The position numbers were made by a program, and so were the translations under genes. Shown one piece after another: positions 26,062 through 37,786 of a DNA stretch of 64,000 bases. Source of the DNA: Tetrahymena thermophila SB210. Lineage: Eukaryota; Ciliophora; Oligohymenophorea; Hymenostomatida; Tetrahymenidae. Position 1 is the stretch's first letter; each line of letters opens with the position of its first letter. The DNA is taken from the NCBI RefSeq assembly GCF_000189635.1, contig NW_002476271.1, forward strand, positions 145,628 through 209,627. Reading direction: 5' to 3'. The notes under the pieces are model-generated. The model was not told the DNA's origin. It made no database searches and saw only the letters and a program-made list of their open reading frames with translations.

Positions 26062-27561
26062 TCAGTCATACAAATCATAAATTACAAATTTAGGATTAAC
26101 TAATAAAAATGGACAGATATTGCTATAAAATGCTTTTATAAAATAAATAATTCTTAAAAACTAGATTTTATAAAACTTGTTAATTTTGTAAATTTATTAT
26201 TGTAAGTTTTAGTTTAGAAAGTCGCTTTAGTAATGTATTTAAATAATTATATTTTAATTTAAAAATATTTTGATTATTTATATAACTATTTTAAAATCAA
26301 TTCTATTGAGCATGTCTATTTATTCAATAAAAATATTGAGATCTTCAGATTCAGCTAATTATTGAAAATGAGAAATATCAAAATTTCTATTCAGATATAC
26401 TTTCTAAGATTTTTAATTCTTTTAAATGAAAATTCTTTCTTCAAAATTGATAAAATTTTGAAGAATCTGTGATTATTAAAATAAACAAAGTAAAATAATT
26501 ATATTGATAGGTGTTAACTTATAGTTTCCAATATATTTTAAATTCTTTAAATTTCTTTAGTTTTCTATCAAATATTCTTCTTCTTAGTTATTTGTTATTA
26601 GATAATACTCAGGACCATGGAAATATGTTTATAATATAAATCGATTGAATATGTTTATTTAAAATGAAATATCTATTAAAAAAACTACCAGAAAAATAGC
26701 TTAATAAAATTCTAATTGATTTTAATTTAAAATTATCATTAAAAAAACTATGAAAACATATGCTTTTAGGATAGTTTGAGCTATTATTTACCAATCATAA
26801 AATGAGAAATCTTTATTTAGGTTCTTCTAATAAAATTTATAAGTATATCCTATTCTTAAATCGAAGTTTATATTAGATGCTAAGTTTAAAAAAATAAAAA
26901 AAGCACTGTCCAAATCACTGTTTTATGAATTCGATTACCAAATTTTGTATTTTAAGATCAATAAAAAAATAAATAGCTAAATCAAGTAGCCAGAGAGAAA
27001 ATAACTTTTTTATAAGCAAATCATATAAGAAATCAAGTGAATATTTAATCTTAGCCAATGAATCAATATCTATTAAATATCTTTGCTTCTGAATTAAAAG
27101 TAATCAAACTATTCAAAAAGTTTAAATTAGTAGCTTTTTTGATTTTCTGTATAAATTTAAATTTTAATCATTTAAAAAGTAGCAAGTAAAGATGGTATGC
27201 AATTCTATAATATTATTTATTAATATTGGTTAGTACTATTCATTGTTAAAAATATAATTTAGTTAAAATAGATTAGCCAATTCAGAAATACTTTAGCATT
27301 AATTGCTTATATAAAGTAAGATTTTAAAAATTAAAATTATGAGCTTTGAGCTAAGGAAAACATAAATTCTTCAAAGGAAAGAAGAAGACTAACAATTAGA
27401 ATGACCCTATGCTTTATATTTATCATTTATAAATCATTCCAACATAAAACCAAAATAAGAAATTTTCTGCCTGAGTAAAGAAAGATTAAAGTTAACAGCT
27501 TTTAATTAAAACCAATTTCGCCCATCTTCATTTTTATAAAATAATAATTATTTATATTCAT
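26062..27561 (-). CDS. Multi-pass membrane protein of unknown family, paralogue B
   Basis: Single frame of 499 aa, one residue longer than paralogue A, with which it is colinear throughout. An in-frame TGA directly precedes the ATG, which fixes the start. Hydrophobic segments include FLILVLCW, VILIVSLLLSF, YLIQLFIFLLILKY and AYVFIVFLMIILN. The conserved middle motif is FHGPEYYLITNNQEEEYLIE, followed by NLKNLKYIG, and the end is NPKFVIYDLYD. Sequence identity to A looks low, mostly restricted to these motifs and to hydrophobic pattern, so the duplication is old. Both copies remain intact, which argues for selection. No family could be named; a ciliate-restricted membrane protein is the safest description. 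Confidence 0.72.
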
Positions 27562-27880
27562 TCAAAAGAAATAATACATTTAGCAAGCTGTAAGTGCTCC
27601 AAAAGATAAAAATAGTTTATAACTTAGCTAAGACATATATAAATATAAGCATTAATTATAGCTTTATTAACACTTTAGAGGTATCTTAAAAAATGACTTT
27701 TGTTTTCTTATCTTATAATTAATTATCTTTCTGAAATCAAGACAGACTAAATTTTTCTACAAATAACTTTTATACTTTTTGACCCAAAAATTATTCAAAT
27801 TTATAATAATATTATCTAAAAATAATTAAAAATAAATAATAGTGGAATATTATTATTTATAAAATCAATTTAGTAAAAAA
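27562..27880. other. Spacer upstream of paralogue B and below the 5S array
   Basis: About 0.3 kb of AT-rich sequence between the start of paralogue B and the 3' end of the first 5S gene. No feature seen. Confidence 0.45.
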
Positions 27881-27999
27881 GGTTATCGACACTGGGACTT
27901 CCCAAGCGGTCCCCCACCTTAGTACTAACCCAGCCTTAAGGCGCTTAACTTCGGAGTTCGAATGGGATCCGGTGTTTTCACCTTAGTATGGCCGATAAC
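27881..27999 (-). rRNA. 5S ribosomal RNA, copy 1
   Basis: Minus-strand 119-nt 5S rRNA. The 5' end GTTATCGGCCATACTAAGG pairs with the 3' end, and the internal control region includes the typical A-box/C-box stretch with GGATCCCATTCGAACTCCG and GTTAAGCG. Transcription by Pol III is expected to stop at the TTTTTT immediately after the 3' end (complement of 27875-27880). It is identical to copies 2, 4 and 5 as read. Confidence 0.96.
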
Positions 28000-28121
28000 A
28001 AAATGTATTGATATAAATTTGGATATATATATCAGCCTTTGTCTTAAATAAAATCATAATTAAAAAAATGAAGAAAAAAAATAGATTTTTTTTTTTGTTT
28101 TAAAAATAATTAAAATAAAAA

Positions 28122-28240
28122 GGTTATCGACACTGGGACTTCCCAAGCGGTCCCCCACCTTAGTACTAACCCAGCCTTAAGGCGCTTAACTTCGGAGTTC
28201 GAATGGGATCCGGTGTTTTCACCTTAGTATGGCCGATAAC
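28122..28240 (-). rRNA. 5S ribosomal RNA, copy 2
   Basis: Same 119-nt gene as copy 1, offset by 241 bp, with a T-run terminator just 3' of it on the minus strand (complement of 28117-28121). The spacer is AT-rich and similar, not identical, to the other spacers, for example the conserved AAAATGATAATTAAAT-like segment. Confidence 0.96.
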
Positions 28241-28378
28241 AAAATGTATTTATATAAATTTGGATATATATATAAGTAGTCTTTTGTCTAGAAAAACATG
28301 ATAATTAAATAAAATGAAGAAAAAAAAGATTTATTTATTATTTTTGTTTTCTTACTAAAAAAATAACTAAAGTAAAAA

Positions 28379-28497
28379 GGTTATCGACACTGGGACTTCC
28401 CAAGCGGTCCCCCACCTTAGTACTAACCCAGCCTTAAGGCGCTTAACTTCGGAGTTCGAATGGGATCCGGTGTTTTCACCTTAGTATGGCCGATAAA
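28379..28497 (-). rRNA. 5S ribosomal RNA, copy 3 (variant first base)
   Basis: Same as the others except at the 5' terminus. The plus strand reads GCCGATAAA instead of GCCGATAAC, so the transcript would begin with T (U) instead of G, or start elsewhere, and loses one pair of the terminal helix. All internal promoter elements are intact. Offset from copy 2 is 257 bp. Confidence 0.94.
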
Positions 28498-28636
28498 AAA
28501 ATGTATTAAGATAAATTAAGATATATTTGCATCATTCTTTTGTCTTGAATAAAATGATAATAAAATATAATGAAATAAATAGATTTATTTATTTATTATT
28601 TTTGTTTTCTTGCTAAAAAAATAACTAAAGTAAAAA

Positions 28637-28755
28637 GGTTATCGACACTGGGACTTCCCAAGCGGTCCCCCACCTTAGTACTAACCCAGCCTTAAGGCGC
28701 TTAACTTCGGAGTTCGAATGGGATCCGGTGTTTTCACCTTAGTATGGCCGATAAC
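28637..28755 (-). rRNA. 5S ribosomal RNA, copy 4
   Basis: Identical 119-nt gene, 258 bp from copy 3, with an oligo-T stretch after its 3' end (complement of 28632-28636). Confidence 0.96.
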
Positions 28756-28890
28756 AAAATATACTAAATTAATTTGTTAAAATATGTATGAAGTCTTTAG
28801 TTTTGAATAAAATGATAATTAAATGAAAATAAATAAAATAATAGATTTTTTTTTAATTGCTATGTTTCTAAAAAATAATTAAAGTAAAAA

Positions 28891-29009
28891 GGTTATCGAC
28901 ACTGGGACTTCCCAAGCGGTCCCCCACCTTAGTACTAACCCAGCCTTAAGGCGCTTAACTTCGGAGTTCGAATGGGATCCGGTGTTTTCACCTTAGTATG
29001 GCCGATAAC
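28891..29009 (-). rRNA. 5S ribosomal RNA, copy 5 (first at the upstream side)
   Basis: Identical 119-nt gene, 254 bp from copy 4. It is the outermost copy on the 5' side; the sequence beyond 29010 no longer resembles the spacer, so the array has exactly five members here. Confidence 0.96.
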
Positions 29010-29378
29010 AAAATTAATAAATATGTATGTCTATTTATATTCCCCCTTTTTAAAATAATTTTTTAGAATTTAATGAGTTCAGATTGATATACATGACTTA
29101 TATCATCAGTTGAAAAAAAAGATTTTCATCTTATATAAATTGCTAAATATGAATTGATTTTATAGATATATTAAATTTGAATTTGAAAATTATATTTAAT
29201 ATAAAATGTATTACTTTGTCATCAAAAACAGAAAAATTATAATTTATTTAGATATTTAAATATAATTTAAGTAAAAAGTAAATCAAAATTTTAATGTTAA
29301 TAAACACAATAGTTAGTAAAAACATAATATTTAAAAGTCTAAGAAATTTTAGTTTTTTATTGTTAAAAGTAATAAATT
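29010..29378. other. AT-rich spacer
   Basis: About 0.37 kb between the 5S array and the stop of the next minus-strand gene. Nothing recognisable. Confidence 0.45.
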
Positions 29379-30803
29379 TCATTTTTTTTAGATAAAATAC
29401 TGCATTTCTAAAGTTGTAAGTGTCTACAATTTTAATATTTAATTTGCTTTTTATATTATTTACTTTTTCTGTTTATAGTCATCAAAAAATATTTCTGAAG
29501 TTGTTTAATAGCCTTAGTGTTATTATAAATATCCAGAATAATCTCTCAAAATTTAACACATTATCATAATATAAGGATTTTCTTTTATCTTATTTTGTAC
29601 TCTTTAAGAGAGTTACTTTTCAAACTCTCCAAAGCCTTTCACTAACTTTTTAGTTTTTAATATATTTTGTAGTTTTTTTATTTATTTTTATATATATCTG
29701 CTAATAGATTGTTGCTTATGGGCTAGACTTGAAGGTACAGATATCACTGTAGATAAAACCTATCTTCTCTCTAAATTAATATCCTTTTGAGATTGAATGA
29801 GCAAAGGAATCCTGTTTTACAGATAAAATATCTCACTTTCTCTTCTATTGAATTCTATATTCTATCGATAGAGCAATTTCAAGTTAAAATTTTACTTCCC
29901 ATTATAAAAACTAATATTATCTTCAATATCACTTAGAGACTAGTTAACTTTAAGAGAAAATAAAAAAGAGAGTTCTCTAACATGTTTAAGCTGTACGTTA
30001 CAAATCAAAAGAATATTTTGTAAAGAATAAAATGAATCAATTTCTTGCTAATCTAAAACGCTAGTGATAACAATCAGAAACGTTTTCTTTTTGTCTTTGA
30101 AAACTTCATTTTTAAAATAAATATAGGAGGGAGAAAAATCACACAAAATGATTTCATTTACCATAATTTAATCTTTTGTTTAGATAAATTAATTCTGAAT
30201 CAAATTTCTATCTGATAATTCTAAAACATAGCTATCATTAAATGCTTGAAAATCATAAAAAGAGCTTTTGATATTCACAAAATTCAGGTAAAATTTATCG
30301 CTTATAAACAAATCAATGCTCGATTTTAAGTAATTTTGATAAATAATTTCAATTATTTCAGAGAAATTTACAAGTTAATTGAGGCCTTAGTCAACTAATT
30401 TAATTTTTAGCTCTTTCATTTACTCGTAAATTAATTCCTCTCCTTCTTTAATAAAATTTATTTTCTCTTAGACAGAAAAGGAGTCTCCTATTAAGCTAAA
30501 ATCTCTAATAATTCTACACAAAAGGAATGCCTCAAATGTGTTATAATATTAAAATTTGGATTATACAACAGAATTCCTAATGTACGATTTAAAAAATCCA
30601 ACTCTTACATCTAAGAGATCGATGATTTTTTAAACATCATTCGTAAGTAAAGAATTCTCCCCAATAAATTAGATGAAAGAATCGTTATGATTATTAATTA
30701 ATTTAATTAAAATAGAAATGACTGGATCTATATAACAAGCTATTTCTGAATTAGATATGTCTCTTATTAAAAATCTATTATTTTCCTTATAGAGAACACT
30801 CAT
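29379..30803 (-). CDS. Hypothetical protein, 474 aa
   Basis: One continuous ciliate-code frame from ATG at 30803 to TGA at 29379. I do not recognise a domain. The sequence has the amphipathic, mixed-charge pattern of a soluble, mostly helical protein: MSVLYKENNRFLIRDI at the start, ISILIKLINNHNDSFI, FKDKKKTFLIVITSV near residue 240, and a basic, coiled-coil-like C-terminus beginning at SRYIQKQIKKLQNILKTKK. No signal peptide or membrane helix is evident. No intron was needed. The frame is several hundred codons longer than expected by chance even with one stop codon, and its codon use resembles neighbouring genes. Confidence 0.7.
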
Positions 30804-30879
30804 TTTTATACAAAATTAAGTAGACTTATTAATAGATAATTAAAACAAGCACACTTAATTTGATTAGAGTTATTATTTT

Positions 30880-31943
30880 ATATCAATAAAAGTAAATAAG
30901 CAAAAGAAAGATATTTATTTTCTTTATAAATTTGCTTAAATAATTCTAATAAATAAATTGGTGTTAAATAAAATTCATGAATGAATAAAATAAAGTTCTT
31001 AAAAGAAGTATAAATTTGGTTTGTGAATATGTTTAACAAATAACTTATATTTTAATACTATAATATTTACTTATTTATTTTTGTATATTTTCATTCAAGC
31101 TAAACAATAGCTTGTCTCAAACAAAACTTCTTCTCCTTCTTAGATCTAATAGCTTAGTATTGTCTAAAAGAATTTATTAGTTTATATCAGTTAATAAAAG
31201 TAATGAATCAATGAATAAAAGTTTTTAAGAAAAGTATAAATTAGGTTTATAAATCAATTCAATATAATAAATTAACAAATAACTTAAAAAGATATTCATA
31301 TTTTATTATTAACACTTAAATATTTATTTATTTATCTTTTGAATTTTTTCATTCTAGCTAAACAAAAGGTTATCCCATAGGACCATTTTCTCCTTTTTAG
31401 ATCTATTAGGTTATGATTACCTTAAGCTTTAAAGAATTTATTAGTTTATAGCAATAAAATAAATAATCAAAAGAAAGATATTTGATTTCCTTAAAAATTT
31501 GCTTTACAATTCTAATAAATAAATTTAAAAAAATAAAATTAATTTGGTTTATGAATCAATTAATATAATAGGTTTATTTATCAAATAACCTATTAAAATA
31601 TTAAATTTTTATTCATACAATATATAGTTTTTATTTTAATGATATTTTTTTGTATTTTTTCATTCAAGCTAAACAATTAGTTATCCTAAAAGAACTTTTT
31701 CTCCTTTTTTGATCTAATAAACAAACAAAAGAAAGATATTTATTAAATTTCCTTAAAAATTTGTTTAAATAATTCAAATTATATTATTTAAGTTAATGAA
31801 TGAATTAAAGTTATAAAGAAAGGTATAGTTTTAATTTGTGAATTAGTTTAATATAATAAGTTTAACAAATAACTAATAAAAATATTTTATTTAATTTTAT
31901 TAAAACTATTGTATTTATTTTAATCATATTGTTTTGTATTTTT
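30880..31943. repeat. Decayed tandem copies of the PSD gene 3' end
   Basis: Three degenerate copies of the last ~100 nt of the adjacent decarboxylase gene, each with its 3' flank, lie head-to-tail just downstream of it: around 31080-31180, 31335-31445 and 31650-31725 (plus-strand coordinates; coding sense is minus). The spacing is roughly 250-310 bp. Each keeps the equivalent of the gene's end (for example KKGEKVLLGQLIVQLE, then TGA, in the copy nearest the gene; RQAIVQLE, then TGA, in the farthest). The flanking motifs TAACAAATAACTTA and AAAGAAAGATATTTATT recur. Frameshifts show the outer copies are not coding. Confidence 0.75.
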
Positions 31944-34711
31944 TCATTCAAGCTAAACAATAGGTTATCCCATACGAACTTTTTATCCTTTTTAGATCAA
32001 TAGCTTAGGATTACCTTAAGCTTCAAAGAATATAACAACTGTTGAACCCATATTAAATTAACCTATTTCTTCTCCTTTTGGTACTTTAAATCCGTTTTGT
32101 AAACGCTCATATCTTTTATCACAGGCTTATTTTTCATTTTCAAGAATCTCTTAATTACAATTTTCTATATTGTAATGTTTGGTGAGCTTTTGTTCAAATT
32201 TGTTGTCAAGAGGTTAGTTAGTTTTAACATCCTATTTAATATAAAGAAATTAATATAAATATCATTTTTATTTACAAATGTATTTTAAAGTTTACTTAAT
32301 CAAAATTAACAGTCATAGAACCGACATTAGTAGCACCAACAAAAACCATTGAAAAGAAACCTTGATTGTACTCTCCAAATAATGCAACCCTCTCATTGTT
32401 TTCGTAGACACCCTTTAATTAAAATATAAAATAGTTAATTAAATAGTTAATGATTGGTTCAAAATTAATCTTGATTTATTTTGATAGAAAATTGATTTTT
32501 TATTTTAGATATAAAAGTAATTAATAAATTTATAAATATGAATGAATGATTAAATTAAATTAATAATTTCATTTAATAAAATCCTATCAAAAAAATAATT
32601 TATTTTTAACCATCAAAACACATTTTAGAAATTTTAAAATAATTTTATCAATCATTTCAAGCAAAAAAATAATACTTGCTAGGAAAAATAGACAAATTTA
32701 TTTAAGTAAATTGGATTTAAATTCTTAAATTGATTATGATTGATTGATTGATTACCTCATGTTTTGAAATGTAGGATACTTTAACTGGAGCTAAATATCC
32801 AACAATGTGGTTTCTTTTTGTAAAGGTAATGTCAGCGCAGGAGTGATATCTATGGTAGTCACCTGGATTTAAATAGAAAATTGCTTAATAAATTTTAGAT
32901 TAACTCTTGTTTGGATTTATTTTCATGGATTAAAAGGCCTCGTCTTGGAGCTTGTAATTTTTAACTCCTGTCAAAAATTCTCCTAGCTTGTAATTAATTC
33001 CTTTTACTAGAAGATTTTCGTCTCCTTGAATTTCAGAAATATTCAAACATAGAGAGTCAGCTGGACTAACTATAATTTTAGGATTTGGATCTATGTTTCT
33101 TTGCTTGATTTGACGTGTGAAAAATTCATTAAAAGTCTTAAAATCAGCTAGTTCCTTGACTATGTCTTCTTCAATTACATTGTAAAGTCTGGAAAATGAT
33201 TTATAAATTGGAGTCCTTTTAAAAGATAAAAATGGATGGTTAAAATACTAAAAGATGTAAATAAAATATTATTTTAATTATTTTGAATGAAGTAAATACC
33301 TCAAAAAGTATGGAATTTTAATTTTAGTAACTATTCCTGTTAAGTTACTCACTTATCTGCCTACAGAGAGCTGTAATTTAAAAAATATTATTAAAAAAAT
33401 TGATTGCGTATTATTTATAAAAATTTAATTATAATTTATGCAGTTTCAATCAATCATTCATCCATCATAAAATAAATCAGATTGAAATATTAATTTGATA
33501 GAAAAATTATTTAATTAATTTATATTCTAAAGCCAACTAAATTTAAAAATCACTTCTTTCTCCAATTCAATTGAATCAATTGGAACAAAAAAATTATTGT
33601 GCATTTATTTTTTCCTATCCAAAGATCTTCATTATTTTAATAAGTTCAATTTATTTCATAAATGAAAGTTGTTAGGATTTAGAATTATATGATAATATTT
33701 TGATTAAATATTTATTCATTAATTAATTGTTATATATAGAATATTAATCATTCTTTAGATTGCTTCCACATAGTTAGCAATACATTCTTTTCAATATTAA
33801 ATCATCGAAGTCTTCTAATAGCCAAATAATTAAATTATCATATCAAATATTGGCTTGCTTAACTTTTCTCATTTTACAAATTTCAAACACAACTTTTAGC
33901 TTGTACTTTAACAATAACTCTAAATCTTGATATGGTTCTTCTTTAAATATACCAAAGTGTTAATCACACATTTCAATTTCTTTTCTAATTATATTTCTCC
34001 CAATTCTCAATTTTCATATTTGTTTTCAATCTTAATTTGTTTTTAATCTAAAATTCAGTGATTTTTAAATGCATTTATATTAACAATTGTTTGCTGGTCT
34101 TACACAAGTATTAAATACAAAATTCATAAATAAATCTATTTCAAAATATATCTTTCTTTTTTTACCTTAATTGACAGATTTTTCTTGAGAGACATTAAGA
34201 AATATAGAGACAAACCTGCGATGGGTACTATAGAAATAAGTATATAACCAACCATTTATTGCATATCAGTGGAGCCATCTTATTTTAGACAAGCAAAATC
34301 TTACTTAGCTTCTATTAATTTTTTTTATATAATTTTATTATTTATTATATTTATCTAGTCTATAATATATATACCTTATTAGTTAAAAAATCCGAAATTC
34401 AAAGAGAAGTTATTGAATATTTGAGAGATGAATGAAGATTATCCAGGATCTCTGTTTCCATCAAAAAATTAGCTTAAGATATTTTCTTCTTCAGGAATGA
34501 TTCCGACTTCGTTTTTTTTGTTTGATTTTAAAGGTGAACCCACTGTTGTAGCCTCACAAACAACTTTATTTAAGTAAAAATATATTAATTTATTAACATA
34601 AATATAAAATTATTTAATGTTCAATAAATTGTATGAAAAAATGATTTATTTATAGCCAAGGTTACCTTGCATAGCAATGCACAATATAGGTAATAAGTAA
34701 ACCCAAAACAT
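31944..34711 (-). CDS. Phosphatidylserine decarboxylase, paralogue A
   Basis: Makes phosphatidylethanolamine from phosphatidylserine using a pyruvoyl group formed by self-cleavage. Seven exons: 34711-34666, 34563-34375, 34311-34166, 33370-33300, 33215-32756, 32412-32296 and 32231-31944; 438 aa, all phases consistent. The N-terminus is signal-like ([15 protein letters not shown]), and a second hydrophobic helix ([19 protein letters not shown]) lies before the catalytic domain. Family motifs, in order: [62 protein letters not shown] and FNMGST. Serine of the GST motif (~residue 406) is the expected cleavage/pyruvoyl site. Here the usual L of LGST is M. The gene ends QPIVQLE. Its 3' end has been duplicated downstream. 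The membrane anchor suggests mitochondrial inner membrane or endomembrane. Confidence 0.92.
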
Positions 34712-35933
34712 ATTTTTTTGAAATTATGAAATTCAGTTGAAAATTCAGATTATTTTAAGATATAAAATATAATAATATAAATAAAGAGATGAGTTAAGTG
34801 GTATTTAATGGTACTATCTATTAGCTTAATATTATTATAATTATGTTTAAGCTTAATTTAAATTAGATTAGATTATGTGACAGAACAGCACTTAATCAAA
34901 TAATCTTTCTTTTTTTCTATTTAAATTCATAGTCCGTAATAAAAGTTGTCTAATTAATACTTTTAATTGAAATTTTCTTACATTTGATCTTTAATTGTAA
35001 AAAATTTACTAATTTACTTATTTATTACAATTCAATAACCACTTTTTTAATTGAGGCCCACAAATTTTTAAGAAAGGCCATTTATAATGAATTTGATTAC
35101 ATATTAAGTAGATTTAATTTTAAATATAAACTCTAAGCCAAAAATGTACATTTTACGTGTAAAACTTTTGTAATTTTTGGCAAATTAAGAAAGGAAGAAA
35201 GTAAGAAAATTAAAATCTGATTTAATTTATGCATCACATTAAGTGACGTAAATATTTTGTAGGATGTAAGAATACCAAATTATAATTATGGTTAAATTTA
35301 CAATAAACTATTTTTTTATACTCTCCTTCTTCTTAAATTTAGTAAAGAGCATTTGCTCTTTTTTTCCTTGCGCTATAATCCAACTTTAAATAAAATTTCA
35401 AATGTGTAAGTATAGTAAACTTCTATACATTTATAAATAGACTATAACAGCAATTTTGCTACTTCAAAAAATTCACTATACTCAATCGAATTAATAAAAT
35501 TGAAATTAATTGTTATATAATTTTTTATTTTTAGTCATTCTCACACTTATTTTAGCATTCTTAAAATAGAAAAAAATGTTAACATTAAATATTGAAATTC
35601 ACTAAATTTATTATTTTACTTTTCAAAAAAAAATTGAGTGAAATTGAAATTTATTGAAAGATTTTTTGAAATCGATTTAGCTTATTTTAAAAGATATTCC
35701 AAATAAAAGAATTGTTTAGTTTAAATTAAAATTTAAGATTAAAAATAATTTTAAAATAGATTTATTATAAAAAATAAATAATTAGTTAAAATTAAAACAT
35801 AATTTTGATGTTCTTATTTTTGAAATGATATCTATCTGATGATAAAATCAATTGATATTATTTCAACAAATTGAAAAGCAAGCAACTATTCTATTTATAT
35901 CTAATTAAATACTAAAAATATCTTTAAAAATAC
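34712..35933. other. Divergent intergenic region, PSD-A / sirtuin
   Basis: About 1.2 kb between two genes that start away from each other, so both promoters should lie here. It holds poly-A/T runs, a short TTTTTTCC...-type patch near 35335-35370 and no coding frame. No specific regulatory site recognised. Confidence 0.45.
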
Positions 35934-37344
35934 ATGCAAACCAATTTACATCAACTAATTGCTAAAAGAATTCAAAGCGCAAGCTGTCTTATTATCACAG
36001 CAGGAGCAGGAATGGGTGTAGATTCAGGACTTCCAGATTTTAGGGGGAAAGAAGGTATTAGAATATAATCTCCACAAAATGCATAATATTTTTAGTTACA
36101 TTTTTTTTTAATTTTAGGATTTTGGAACAATTACATTCCTTTTAGGAATAAATTCTCTTTCACTGAGTGTGCTAATCCATAATTTTTATTAGAGTATTTT
36201 TATTAGTTAAATGATATATCTACATTTTTATTTATTTTGGTATAAACTAGTCATCCAAGTAATCAAATATTAACTAGCATACAATATTTGACTTTTTCAT
36301 CATTAAATTGAAGATTTATTTTGGGGGTTTTATGGACACAGACTCCATTTATATAGAGAAACACAACCTCACAAAGGTTTTGGAATGTTAAAAACTTGGA
36401 GTTAAAATAAAAAAAGTTTTGTACTCACCTCAAATGTTGATGGACATTTCTAAAAAGCAGGTAAATTTATTATTTTATATTACATTATTGAGTTTTTAAG
36501 CTATTTTATATGTAAATTTGTTTAAAATAATGAATTTTAGGATTTGATAATAAGAGTGTTTATGAAGTTCATGGCTCAATTAATTTTATGCAATGCACAA
36601 GCTGTTAAAGAATTTATTCAGCAGATGGTAAATATCATTAAAATCTATCTATCTATAAACCGTAACTGCTTCGATATATCTGAGCCAAGGACACCATTTT
36701 TTATTTGACCATTTCTTTCATTAACAACCTCCCTCCCTCTCGGCTTTAATTTTAAGATGAATTGGAGGAGCAGAGTTTTTAAGGTATGAATTTTATATCT
36801 CTATTTATATCTAAAGGATACAATATTATTTATGATATGAATACATTTGAGGCTAAAGATCCACTTCCTAATTGTAAGAATTGTGTAAATGTTATAGTAC
36901 GTCCTAATATTTTGATGTTTGGGGATTACTCTTTTATGTCAGATAGAGTTGAAGAATAAGAAGATAGGTATCTGTAGTTTAAAAATCAATTAACTACATA
37001 GTAATAATTGAATAAATTAATATTAAATATTAACTTATGTTTTATTTTTTATTTAAAGAGATAGAATTATTGTTTTAGAATTTGGAGCAGGGGAAGCTGT
37101 TGCAACTATAAGGATGATGGGCGAAGAATTATTCTTAAAATACAAGTAAAAATAAATAAAACTCAAATTGATATATTTATCTTTTTTAAAATTTAGGCAT
37201 ATAACATTCATAAGAGTTAATCCAAGAGATGATAATTCTCCTTTTGGTTGGAAGTAATAGTAAAATACAGAAGATAAAGCTTTTTATGCATTAAAATAAG
37301 GGGCTCTTGAAGCAATAACATAAATCTAATAATATATGTTGTGA
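35934..37344 (+). CDS. Sirtuin (SIR2-family NAD-dependent deacylase)
   Basis: Nine exons: 35934-36054, 36118-36193, 36251-36258, 36314-36460, 36541-36627, 36757-36783, 36817-36967, 37059-37145 and 37197-37344; 283 aa, all phases consistent. The Rossmann NAD site is TAGAGMGVDSGLPDFRG (~22-38), with GVDSGLPDFR in place of the common GISxxSGIPDFR. FWGFYGHRLHLYR, LTSNVDGHFQKAGF and YEVHGS follow; the His at ~128 is the catalytic base. Two cysteine pairs (C136/C139 and C175/C178) bind Zn. RPNILMFGD and ILVLEFGAGEA-like strands close the fold. The ANPQFLLDHPNLFWGF segment is bacterial-sirtuin-like and needs the third exon, an 8-nt microexon. The substrate is unknown; single-domain and without a targeting signal, so cytosolic or nuclear is likely. 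Confidence 0.92.
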
Positions 37345-37786
37345 TTATTTATTTTTTTATTTTTAATATTAAAAAATATAATTACTATTTTAGTTAAATG
37401 TATTTATTTTCCTTTTGTATTTATTTCTCAGAAATTTATAACTTTGAAAATATTATTAATTAGTTTTTATAAAATTTAAATAAACAAAATTATATTTTAT
37501 TAATTCTTTATTATTAAAATATCTCAAAAATATTTAAAAAATCAGAATAAAGAATTAATTTATATTAAAATAAGGCAACAGTTTATATACTAAGGCTAAA
37601 TAAAAATAATATTTTTTTGAAATGTTTATCTGTTTTTTAAGTAAAAAAAATTAAATTTAAATTACTAAAAAAAAAATCATTTTTAAAATATCCACCTTAC
37701 TATTTATTACAAAGGATATTTTATTTCACAAAAAAAATATAAAATTATATAGAAAGTAAATATTTTTTATATTTTTGATGGCTTAA
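37345..37786. other. Convergent 3' spacer
   Basis: About 0.44 kb of very AT-rich sequence between the sirtuin stop and the stop of the minus-strand two-TM protein. Nothing else seen. Confidence 0.45.

Noticed and set aside
23700-27300. First impression that the 23.7-27.6 kb genes are intron-rich pseudogenes
   Set aside because: With the ciliate code each is one continuous ~500-codon frame, and the two align end to end.
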